Shown here in pieces: positions 47,256 to 54,760 of a stretch of DNA of 64,000 nucleotides (position 1 is its first letter; the number at the start of each line of letters is the position of its first letter). The notes below the pieces were generated by a model. The model searched no databases and was not told the DNA's origin. It saw nothing but the letters and a program-made list of their open reading frames with translations. Origin of the DNA: Algoriphagus boseongensis (GTDB lineage: Bacteria > Bacteroidota > Bacteroidia > Cytophagales > Cyclobacteriaceae). Where the stretch lies: NCBI RefSeq assembly GCF_004362805.1, contig NZ_SNYF01000005.1:1663676-1727675 (forward strand). Direction: 5' to 3'. The position numbers and the translations under genes were made by a program.

Positions 47256-48167
47256 ATGAGCAGAAAGACTAAAGAAGAAATCGCGGAAATCTACCGTCAA
47301 ATGCAGGATCATATCTGCAAAGGATTAGAACTGGGTGATGGAAAAGGCAACTTCAAGGAAGATGCCTGGGAAAGACCTGGAGGCGGTGGAGGGAGAACCC
47401 GCATTTTCGAAAATGGAGCAATCATTGAAAAAGGAGGCGTTGCATTTTCGGCTGTGCATGGGCCAACTCCTGAAAAGATCCTAGCCAAACTCGGTTTGGA
47501 ACAGGCCGATTTCTTTGCTACCGGAGTATCCATTGTCCTACATCCTTTCAGCCCGATGGTGCCGATTATCCATATGAATATCCGGTATTTCGAGATGGAA
47601 AATGGAGTGCATTGGTTTGGGGGTGGAATTGATCTGACTCCCCATTACATCAATCCGGAGGATGCAAGATATTTCCATCAGGAAGTGAAAAAAGTCTGTG
47701 ACCAGTTCGATCTGAACTATTATCCCAAATTCAAGAAATGGGCGGATGATTATTTTTTCCTGAAACACCGAAATGAAACCCGTGGAATTGGAGGGATTTT
47801 CTATGACCGGATGAGTGCCAAATCTGATGAGGAATTTCAGCATCTACTGGATTTCTCCTTAGCGATTGGAAGGCTTTTCCCAGAAGTATATACCCATTTC
47901 ATGAAAAAGAATAGCCAAATCCCATTTGGCAAGGAACAAAAGGCTTGGCAAAATCTCCGTCGCGGGCGATATGTGGAGTTTAACCTAGTATGGGATTCAG
48001 GCACCAAATTCGGATTAGACACCAACGGGAGAACAGAAAGTATTCTGATGAGCATGCCTCCACAAGCCGAATGGGAATACATGCATCAGCCTGCTCCGGG
48101 CAGTCCGGAAGCTTTTACCCTGGAGCATCTGAAAAAAGACCTCGATTGGTTAACTTATGAGCTATGA
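47256..48167 (+). CDS. hemF: Oxygen-dependent coproporphyrinogen III oxidase
   Basis: 303 residues from the ATG at 47256; a TTG sits one codon earlier. WERPGGGGGRTRIFENGAII, ATGVSIVLHPFSPMVPIIHM, WFGGGIDLTPHY, HFMKKNSQIPFGKEQKAWQ and RRGRYVEFNLVWDSGTKFGL, TESILMSMPPQAEW are the HemF signatures. It makes protoporphyrinogen IX from coproporphyrinogen III in haem synthesis. 6 nt after tamL; its stop overlaps the PAP2 gene as ATGA. Confidence 0.97.
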   Translation: MSRKTKEEIAEIYRQMQDHICKGLELGDGKGNFKEDAWERPGGGGGRTRIFENGAIIEKGGVAFSAVHGPTPEKILAKLGLEQADFFATGVSIVLHPFSPMVPIIHMNIRYFEMENGVHWFGGGIDLTPHYINPEDARYFHQEVKKVCDQFDLNYYPKFKKWADDYFFLKHRNETRGIGGIFYDRMSAKSDEEFQHLLDFSLAIGRLFPEVYTHFMKKNSQIPFGKEQKAWQNLRRGRYVEFNLVWDSGTKFGLDTNGRTESILMSMPPQAEWEYMHQPAPGSPEAFTLEHLKKDLDWLTYEL

Positions 48168-48739
48168 TAGAGCTTTTTAAACAATGGGATGAGGAGTTTT
48201 TCCTCTGGCTAAACTCCTTTCACGCAGACTGGCTGGATCCGATTATGTTTCAAATGACCGAAACAGTTACTTGGATTCCCCTTTATGCTTTTTTGGCTTA
48301 CAAAATTTACAAAGCGGACCCCAAAGCAAGTTGGTGGGTATTTGGTGGAGTGATGCTGACTATTTTGGCAGCGGATCAATTTACCTCAGGTTTTTTGAAG
48401 CCCTTGATGGAGAGACTTCGCCCCTGCCATGACCCTAGATGGGAAGGATTGATGCATAATTATGGACGATGCGGAGGCTTGTATGGATTTGTCTCCTCCC
48501 ATGCTGCAAACACCTTTGGATTGGCCACCTTCCTCAATCTGAAAATGAAAGGTAAAATCAAGCATCTGGGCTGGCTGTATCTCTATGCAGTGGTCGTTAG
48601 CTATACCCGAATTTACCTCGGAGTCCACTACCCTTTTGATATTCTTCTAGGCGCTAGCATCGGGGCCATTATAGGGTTTATTTCCTGGTTTTTTATCGTA
48701 TTTGTCAAACGGGAAATCATCAAATCTGCTTTGAAGTAA
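48164..48739 (+). CDS. PAP2-family membrane phosphatase
   Basis: 191 residues with about five membrane helices. The three phosphatase motifs are visible: KPLMERLRPCHD (K-x6-RP), GFVSSHAANTFG (SSHA in place of PSGH) and SYTRIYLGVHYPFDILLG (SR-like x5-H-x3-D). Members dephosphorylate undecaprenyl pyrophosphate, phosphatidic acid or phosphatidylglycerol phosphate at the periplasmic face. Translation is coupled to hemF by the ATGA overlap. Confidence 0.9.
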   Translation: MIELFKQWDEEFFLWLNSFHADWLDPIMFQMTETVTWIPLYAFLAYKIYKADPKASWWVFGGVMLTILAADQFTSGFLKPLMERLRPCHDPRWEGLMHNYGRCGGLYGFVSSHAANTFGLATFLNLKMKGKIKHLGWLYLYAVVVSYTRIYLGVHYPFDILLGASIGAIIGFISWFFIVFVKREIIKSALK

Positions 48740-49079
48740 ATGTAAAAGCAAGAAAAATCGCCTGACAAAACAACAATCTGGTGTTCTAAAATCCCACCCA
48801 GCATTTGGAGGTAAAATGTGGATGGTCTCAAGACTATTGAAAAATTTAGACCCCTGTCGGGGTCATAAAAGTCAGAGGGTAATTATTGATAAGAATATGA
48901 TCCTGAAAGGATCAAATCTTTGAATAGAAAAAATTGTCCTAATTAAACGGCAACCCCGGAGGGGTTGAACCTGATTAGAAGAGTTAGACCCCTTTCGGGG
49001 TCTGGGAGAGGATTCTTGGTTTTTGAGCTATTGAAAGGTTTTACCCCTGTCGGGGTAGAACGATGCACCAAAATGATAG

Positions 49080-49173
49080 CCTTGACCCGGTACGGGTCGG
49101 ATATGGGTAGAAATCCAAGATCATTTCCTCGGTACGACCCCCATTGGGCCTGCAGGGTCGAATAAATCCGGCG
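49080..49173 (+). repeat. Direct repeat copy 1
   Basis: Begins with the GACCCGGTACGGGTC palindrome and continues through GGATATGGGTAGAAATCC, a CGACCCC palindrome and GAATAAATCC. It carries a short insertion (CCTGCA-like, near 49149-49154) that breaks its second palindrome. Confidence 0.85.
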
Positions 49174-49231
49174 AGAGGGGAAAGGGATTTTGGCAAAACC
49201 ATTGAAATGGTTTTATCAAGGGTGGGATCCA

Positions 49232-49263
49232 ATATAGCCCCGGGTTTAAACCCGGGGCTATAT
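49232..49263. repeat. Perfect 32-bp palindrome
   Basis: Arms ATATAGCCCCGGGTTT and exact complement, no loop. It would form a long hairpin or cruciform. It is GC-rich at mid-arm; no T-run follows, so I do not call it a terminator. Confidence 0.9.
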
Positions 49264-49340
49264 CACGGAAAACCGACATTTAAGAATGGCTTTAGCCATT
49301 TAGGGTTTCGGAATTTCATCCCGACAGCTGTACGGGATCA

Positions 49341-49407
49341 AAAAATAAAAAAGCGTAGATGCTCCCGATCGCTAGCGTGGACTATGCTTAGTCATGTATT
49401 CTACTCC
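49341..49407 (+). repeat. 65-bp hairpin repeat, copy 1
   Basis: Stem AGCGTAG ... CTATGCT (one G-T pair) around TGCTCCCGATCGCTAGCGTGG, followed by AGTCATGTATTCTACTCC. Near-identical to the copy at 49894-49958. Confidence 0.85.
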
Positions 49408-49414
49408 TAGGTGA

Positions 49415-49499
49415 GCTTGACCCGGTACGGGTCGGATATGGGTAGAAATCCAAGATCATTCCTTTGGTACGACCCCTATGGGGGTCGAATAAATCCGGG
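49415..49499 (+). repeat. Direct repeat copy 2
   Basis: Same content as copy 1 at 49080-49173, with both palindromes intact; near-identical over the first 45 bp. Confidence 0.85.
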
Positions 49500-49642
49500 T
49501 GTCTAATTATTTCTACCGAGATATAATCCCTACGGGATAAAGGATGGAATGAGTGTAGAGCAATAGGAATTACAAATTCTAGGGGAATAGCTTAAAAAAT
49601 AGCCTTGGGTTCATTCGGAATACGTATCCAGCTGAAGGTATT

Positions 49643-49852
49643 TTACCCACCCATCATGGTATTAGAGGAAGCTATGGTCGTATCTCCATTCTGAAATAAG
49701 GCCAGCAAATCCTCTATCTTCCCTAGATGATGGGCCTCCCTACTGTGCTGCTCAGGATTCCGGGCTTTGATTTCCTTGATTTTTTCTTCCATCAATCCCT
49801 GAAGCAGAGTCATATCGGAATCACCTAGGTATAGGGTATAGAGGTGGGTCAT
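49643..49852 (-). CDS. Possible small protein, unknown
   Basis: 69 residues: an N-terminal MTHLYTLYLGDSDMTLLQGL, a charged helical middle (EEKIKEIKARNPEQHSREAHH) and IEDLLALFQNGDTT. It is not antisense to any gene and has a protein-like residue mix, but no clear ribosome site or family. It lies between the two copies of the 65-bp hairpin repeat. A start at the internal Met14 is possible. Real gene not certain. Confidence 0.4.
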   Translation of the reverse strand: MTHLYTLYLGDSDMTLLQGLMEEKIKEIKARNPEQHSREAHHLGKIEDLLALFQNGDTTIASSNTMMGG

Positions 49853-49893
49853 GGGATTTAGCTTTTAATACCTAGGAAATTACAAATTCCTTG

Positions 49894-49958
49894 AAATAAA
49901 AAAGCGTAGATGCTCCCGATCGCTATCGTGGACTACGCTAAGTCATGTATTGTACTCC
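49894..49958 (+). repeat. 65-bp hairpin repeat, copy 2
   Basis: Perfect stem AGCGTAG ... CTACGCT around TGCTCCCGATCGCTATCGTGG, then AAGTCATGTATTGTACTCCC. Differences from copy 1 fall mainly where pairing is kept. Confidence 0.85.
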
Positions 49959-49979
49959 CAGAAGGGGGTGACTGAATCA

Positions 49980-50537
49980 TTACTGATTTTTACTATGGTT
50001 GGCATAATTAAAATCCGCAATAAAATTATCTACGAGGGATAATAAATTATCCCTAATTCCGGAATACCTTAATTCACCAGCTTTACCAATTGTATTTTTG
50101 TCATAAAGTATTAAGGAATTAAATTTATAAATTGGTTCATTTGGATTCCGATAATCTGTTCCCTCAATTATAGTAGTTTCAATTGTTAGGTTTGCTCCAT
50201 AAAAAACTGTATTATATTCGTCAATTAATGCAATAACAGATAAGTAAAGGACAGGTCTTTCGATTAAGTCATATTCTCGAGTGTAATTTATTTTGTGAAT
50301 ATTTAATTTTAATTCGATATCCCTTTCTAAACTTTCTTTATCAAACGGTAGTTTAGTTTTTATATCATCCAACCCTTCTAGGTAAACTGAAATTCTTAAT
50401 CCTTTATTTGAGATAAACCTTAAATTGTTCCCTCTAATAATTTCATCTTGCAAATATTTATCTATTTGTTCATTATTAATTTGACTGAACGAATATATAG
50501 GAAATAAAATAACAAGTATAAAAATTAGTTTTTTCAT
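49980..50537 (-). CDS. Secreted protein of unknown function, third gene of the restriction operon
   Basis: 185 residues. A signal peptide (LIFILVILFPIYSFSQ) precedes a mixed alpha/beta region with NNLRFISNKGLRISVYLEGLDD, VLYLSVIALIDEYNTVFYGANL and LLSLVDNFIADFNYANHS. No family recognised. Markedly AT-rich, like the gene before it. It starts 8 nt after that gene and should be co-transcribed with the type IIG enzyme. Predicted to be periplasmic, which is unexpected for a restriction-system partner. Confidence 0.75.
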   Translation of the reverse strand: MKKLIFILVILFPIYSFSQINNEQIDKYLQDEIIRGNNLRFISNKGLRISVYLEGLDDIKTKLPFDKESLERDIELKLNIHKINYTREYDLIERPVLYLSVIALIDEYNTVFYGANLTIETTIIEGTDYRNPNEPIYKFNSLILYDKNTIGKAGELRYSGIRDNLLSLVDNFIADFNYANHSKNQ

Positions 50538-50545
50538 ATTATGTA

Positions 50546-51400
50546 TTATTGATTTTTAAAATATTCAACAATTTCTTTTGATTTTTCAAGTGTATAGCTT
50601 ATTTGTTTTTTGTAATCTTCAATCCCTTCAATGTGGGTTTTATAAAGATGATTTTTTTGAAGAATTAAAGCATTTAATCTTTCGCTTGATTTTATTCCAT
50701 TTAAGGAAATATCGTCATGATTTAAATTTAGGTGATGCGAAAAAATTTTTCTTATGGGTGTAATAAATTCATTAAAGACTACCTCACTTGGAACTTGATC
50801 AGTTTTTCCCAATTCATTCAGTTTTTCTTTCAATAAAAAAATATCTTCAATATTTTTTCCATAATTCCTTTTATGCTTTGTGATATAATCCATTATTATT
50901 TTTCCAAATTCTAAAAAGGATGTGTTCCAATGTTCAGTCCAATTTTTGTTTTCTTCCCTAAATTCATTGAACTTTTCTTTAATATTCTGAATTGAAATTT
51001 CTAAATAAGATATATGACTTCCTAATTTATGTAAATTCTCAGAGTTTAGTTTTGTATTTCCCTTATTACTAATTACGAAGGCATCAAAAAGTTCCTCATT
51101 ATTAAGATCATTTAGTTTATCAATTTGATTATTATTAAATTTTAATCTTATAGATTTCTTATTGGATATTTCATTTATGTATTCATTAAATAGGATTATT
51201 TGTCTGTCAAATGCTTCCAAAGAAAATTCAATCCAAGACAAATAAAACTCTTTCAGTCTTTTTCTTTTCTTTCTTTCTGAAAATCTATTGATTATAATAG
51301 TTGATATTAAGCCTAATAAAAATGCTAAAAAAGTAATTGAAATTTCTAATAACCAACTAGAGTTATTTGAAATAGATTCTTGGTCTATAAAACAGTTCAC
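50546..51400 (-). CDS. Membrane-anchored protein of unknown function, second gene of the restriction operon
   Basis: 284 residues. One N-terminal helix (about 17-37, LEISITFLAFLLGLISTIII) is followed by a basic patch (RFSERKKRKRLKE) that would hold the rest in the cytoplasm, and then a long, mostly helical, AT-rich-coded domain with Asn/Lys/Glu-rich stretches. No enzymatic motif or family recognised. It starts at GTG in a GTGA overlap with the type IIG stop, preceded by GGGGGTGAGGGG, a good ribosome site. The coupling argues for a joint function with the restriction enzyme. Confidence 0.78.
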   Translation of the reverse strand: MNCFIDQESISNNSSWLLEISITFLAFLLGLISTIIINRFSERKKRKRLKEFYLSWIEFSLEAFDRQIILFNEYINEISNKKSIRLKFNNNQIDKLNDLNNEELFDAFVISNKGNTKLNSENLHKLGSHISYLEISIQNIKEKFNEFREENKNWTEHWNTSFLEFGKIIMDYITKHKRNYGKNIEDIFLLKEKLNELGKTDQVPSEVVFNEFITPIRKIFSHHLNLNHDDISLNGIKSSERLNALILQKNHLYKTHIEGIEDYKKQISYTLEKSKEIVEYFKNQ

Positions 51401-54400
51401 CCCTCACCCCCTTCCACAATCCTAATCTCCTCCTCGGTCAGGCCATATAATTCATAGACCAATTGATCGATTTCTCGATCGATTCGATTGATCTCGGCTT
51501 GGAGGGTATTGGCTTTTTGTTTTTGTTCAGTAAAATAGGCCATCCATTCGGCTTCTTCGGCTAGGCTTAACTTTACCTTGGCCTTGCTTAACTCTCCCAA
51601 AAATCCCTTGAATTCCAAGTCAGGCCAGTTTTGGAGTTTTCCACTTGGCTTCTCTATTGAGAATTTTGATTTTAGAAGGTTTAAAAAATTTGATTCAACT
51701 CTTTGCTTTGACGCGGTAGCTTCGATTATTGATTTTGCAAGTCGCTCAAACTGATCCTCATTCTTTAATTCAGGAATCGGAATTTGTTCAAAGTATTGTG
51801 GCTTGACTTCAATATATCCCCCACTCCTTACTACACAAATAGATTTTAAAAACTCCCAAATCAATTTTGAATTTACAATACATAATAATGTGAGGTTTTC
51901 TGACGGTAGGATTACGGAAGGTGCGTTGATGTAATATCCTTTCGAATCAATTGAAAACTTTGGCTGTGATTGCAAATTTGGCCATGTAATTTTCGGGCTT
52001 TCAAATAGCCTATAATAATCCACAGAATCCTGAATCTCAAACCACTTATACGGCCCAGGTTTTCTTCCAATTACTTGATCTTCTGAATTCCTTGGAGTCA
52101 ATCGCTCCTTAAATTGATTTAAATAATTTTCAATAGCTGGATATTGAGTTATATCTGTTCCTCTACGAGTGAATATTATATACTTATCAATTTCTTCTGA
52201 AACCCATTTACTTTGATCCTTTCCTTCAAAATATGGCTTGATCAGATCTTTTGAACTTATATGTAATATTTCTAATTCGTTTTTAATTTTTCCGTCAATA
52301 ATGAATGCTTCATTATACCCTGTTTTTATTCCATAGAAACATTTACTAAACTTATCCCTAATGGTTTTATTCTTCTTTATTTTTTCAATGATTTCAAAAA
52401 CGCTATTTGGATTAAAACTCCAACTCTCTGAAACAAGAGTGTCTTGATTTACCTTGGACTCTCCTAATAAATCAATATCAATCACAAAGCCTTGCAAATT
52501 CTTTGGCACTTTTTTAAATGCAAATTCACTTTTCTCTTTGATATTATTTTTTGCAATTAGTATAATAGGATAAGTTGTCGCTCCTTCAAAAATTTGAACT
52601 TCAGTAAAGTCCACATACTCCACAAAGACAGTATTGGTCTTTAGATATTCTCTTAATTTGATTGCAGCTTTTGTTTTATCAAATGTGTTTGAAATAAATC
52701 CAAATAAAGAATCTCTTTTTAAGATTTTGAAAGCCAATTCATAGAAGTATGCGAAAAGGTCTGAAGTGCCTTCAAATACTATATAATTCCGCTCCAAATA
52801 TGGTTTGAGTTCACCAAATAATTCCTGCCTCACATACGGCGGATTCCCTACCACCACATCAAACCCTCCTTTAGCAAAGACTTGAGGGAATTCTTGTTCC
52901 CAGTTAAAGGCTAAGTCTCCGGCTACTTCAGGATCATCGATTAGGGAATTGCCTACCTTGATATTGGAGTTCAGACTGCTGAGTTTACGTCCTTTCTTGG
53001 CGGTGCGCAGCCAGAGGGAGAGGCGGGCGATCTCTACCGATTCCTCGTTGATATCGACCCCGAAGATGTTGTTTTCGAGGATATGGTTTTCCACGTTAGG
53101 AAGAATCAGGGGCGTGTCGAAGAGTTGGGCTTCCAGTTCGTCTACAAAGCGATGCTCGGAAATCAGAAATTCCAGCACTTGGTTTAGAAATGCCCCGGAA
53201 CCACAAGCTGGATCACAGATGGTGAGTTGAAGGAGCCAGTTGCGGTAGGTGTCTAGCTTTTGCTTGAGTTCAGCCTTGCGTTTCTTTTCCGCTTGAGGGG
53301 TTTTGTAGCTGTGGTATTTGGAGAATTCCTCGTCCACGAGTTCGAGTTCGGCTTTCTTTTCGGTGCAGAGTCTTCCCAAGGTATTATCCACGATGTACTT
53401 GGTGATGTACTTGGGGGTATAGAAGACCCCGTCCCGCTTGCGCTTGGTCTTGGACTTGTCTACGGTTTCCCCGGCAAGTTGGGCACGGACATTTTCGATG
53501 TCGTTCAGACTGTGCTCGAAGATATGCCCCAGAATATTCGTATCTACTTCCGTGTCGAAGTCGTACTCAGTCAGCTTGCGTACATGTTTTTCCAGTACGC
53601 TATCGGAGATTTTCAGACCTTCCAGTATCGGATCGGTAGCGAAAAGTCCTCCGTTATACGCATGGATTTCGGCTTTTCCCGGCTGTACTCTTCCGGTATT
53701 CAGGTAGCCGAAGTATTTTTTGAATCGCTCGTAGATGGGGCGGTATTCGTCCAGTTCCCCAAGCTTTTTCCATTGATTGACAATCTCCATGATGGAGTTG
53801 GGAGGAAGCAGTCCTTTGTCCTCAGCGAAGAAAATAAAGAGAAAGCGGTCGAGTAGTTTTTGACTTTTCTTGTAGAGGATGAGTTCGTCTTGTTCGGGAT
53901 TCTGGGCCACCAAATCCTGCCAGAGTTCCTGCTTGAAGGAGGAGTAATCCTTGTAGAGTTGCTTGGTGATTTGTTCCTCGGCCAGCAGGGATTCTTCCTT
54001 GATTTTTTTGGGAAGTCCTTGGAGAAGATTGTCTTTTTGCAGTAGCAGCCAGAGTAGCTTAAACTGTTCATTATCCATAGCCAGGATATTGAACTCCACA
54101 AAGTCCACTGCATTGTCGATGTAGAAGCGCAGCTTTTCAAAGTTGCTCGTAATCACATAGACGCAGTCGGGTTGGTTGTTTTTGTAATTGAAAGCCTGAT
54201 CTCGGATTTTGTCCAGGTCTTTGGTATCGGTGCCTTTGAGCTCGATCACGGCGAGAGCTTTTCCATCCAGAAGGATCGCTCCGTCTGTCTTTTTGGAATC
54301 TTTGATATTCTTGAGTTCCGTGGTCAGATTGAAATCCGGTTCAGGATTGATGGTATAGCCTAAGATTTTGACAAACAATTCCCGAAGGAAACCTTCCTGA

Positions 54401-54546
54401 AACTGCTCTTCCTTGGCAGCGCGGATATTTTCCTTGATTCTGGGATTGTGGAAATAAGTCAGATAGGCAGCTAATGCTTCCTGAATGGGTTGGGATGCCT
54501 GAGCGGCAAGGTATTTTTTAAGAACTGAACTTTGGAATAGCGCCAT
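51397..54546 (-). CDS. Type IIG restriction-modification enzyme (Eco57I-like)
   Basis: 1049 residues from the ATG at 54546 (MALFQSSVLKKYLAAQ); an upstream in-frame start at 54594 adds 16. A PD-(D/E)xK nuclease region is at about 70-105 (Asp88, Glu102-Leu-Lys104 in AVIELKG). A helical connector follows, then GVFYTPKYITKY (372-384), methyltransferase motif I DPACGSGAFL (445-454) and motif IV NPPY (568-571), and a target-recognition domain from about 600, ending in a coiled coil. It cuts and methylates DNA at one recognised site. Codons become much more AT-rich for about residues 585-965. First gene of a three-gene operon. Confidence 0.94.
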   Translation of the reverse strand: MALFQSSVLKKYLAAQASQPIQEALAAYLTYFHNPRIKENIRAAKEEQFQEGFLRELFVKILGYTINPEPDFNLTTELKNIKDSKKTDGAILLDGKALAVIELKGTDTKDLDKIRDQAFNYKNNQPDCVYVITSNFEKLRFYIDNAVDFVEFNILAMDNEQFKLLWLLLQKDNLLQGLPKKIKEESLLAEEQITKQLYKDYSSFKQELWQDLVAQNPEQDELILYKKSQKLLDRFLFIFFAEDKGLLPPNSIMEIVNQWKKLGELDEYRPIYERFKKYFGYLNTGRVQPGKAEIHAYNGGLFATDPILEGLKISDSVLEKHVRKLTEYDFDTEVDTNILGHIFEHSLNDIENVRAQLAGETVDKSKTKRKRDGVFYTPKYITKYIVDNTLGRLCTEKKAELELVDEEFSKYHSYKTPQAEKKRKAELKQKLDTYRNWLLQLTICDPACGSGAFLNQVLEFLISEHRFVDELEAQLFDTPLILPNVENHILENNIFGVDINEESVEIARLSLWLRTAKKGRKLSSLNSNIKVGNSLIDDPEVAGDLAFNWEQEFPQVFAKGGFDVVVGNPPYVRQELFGELKPYLERNYIVFEGTSDLFAYFYELAFKILKRDSLFGFISNTFDKTKAAIKLREYLKTNTVFVEYVDFTEVQIFEGATTYPIILIAKNNIKEKSEFAFKKVPKNLQGFVIDIDLLGESKVNQDTLVSESWSFNPNSVFEIIEKIKKNKTIRDKFSKCFYGIKTGYNEAFIIDGKIKNELEILHISSKDLIKPYFEGKDQSKWVSEEIDKYIIFTRRGTDITQYPAIENYLNQFKERLTPRNSEDQVIGRKPGPYKWFEIQDSVDYYRLFESPKITWPNLQSQPKFSIDSKGYYINAPSVILPSENLTLLCIVNSKLIWEFLKSICVVRSGGYIEVKPQYFEQIPIPELKNEDQFERLAKSIIEATASKQRVESNFLNLLKSKFSIEKPSGKLQNWPDLEFKGFLGELSKAKVKLSLAEEAEWMAYFTEQKQKANTLQAEINRIDREIDQLVYELYGLTEEEIRIVEGGEG

Positions 54547-54699
54547 CAAAAAACAAATCAAAAACTTATCCCTAAAGATATCAGTTTGCCGCAAAACGAA
54601 AAATGCTTGAAATAGGAAGGGCGGGAATTGTCAAAGACTTGGTCTCTTTTCTTTTCGTAGGGATCTCTACCTTTCCGAATACGCCCATCGCTCTGAGAT

Positions 54700-54731
54700 T
54701 AAAAAGAAAACCCGAAGTTTCCTTCGGGCTT
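54700..54731 (-). terminator. Intrinsic terminator of the DUF2092/DUF6515-like pair
   Basis: On the minus strand AGCCCGAAG-GAAA-CTTCGGGTT is followed by TTCTTTTT. It lies 30 bp after the stop at 54761 and insulates the restriction operon. Confidence 0.88.
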
Positions 54732-54760
54732 AATTGGCTTGGCGGTAAAATTCAAATTTC

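Larger units (their letters stand above)
48849..49538. repeat. Array of short palindromes with covarying arms
   Basis: Short perfect inverted repeats with 3-4 nt loops: GACCCC/GGGGTC at 48849-48864 and 48987-49002, GATCCT/AGGATC at 48899-48913, AACCCC/GGGGTT at 48952-48966, TACCCC/GGGGTA at 49042-49057, GACCCG/CGGGTC at 49084-49098 and 49419-49433, CGACCCC/GGGGTCG at 49470-49487, ATCCC/GGGAT at 49526-49538. A broken copy lies at 49135-49160. Others are AAAACCATT/AATGGTTTT (49195-49214), AATGGCT/AGCCATT (49285-49300) and ATCCCG/CGGGAT (49318-49338). Arms differ but pairing is kept, and spacing is irregular. REP-like in style; family not recognised. Confidence 0.85.
48740..49642. other. Non-coding region packed with palindromes
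   Basis: No plausible gene in 900 bp. The stretch holds at least a dozen short palindromes, a perfect 32-bp palindrome, a tandem direct repeat of about 85 bp and one copy of a 65-bp hairpin repeat; each is listed below. Confidence 0.8.

Noticed and set aside
48849..49538. CRISPR-like array
   Set aside because: Repeats differ in sequence and spacing, the units are palindromes, and there are no cas genes.
53260..53856. 198-residue frame on the plus strand
   Set aside because: Antisense to the conserved methyltransferase part of the type IIG gene; composition reflects that gene.
53700..54140. 146-residue frame on the minus strand
   Set aside because: Shifted frame inside the type IIG gene, made of Ser/Lys-rich shadow residues.
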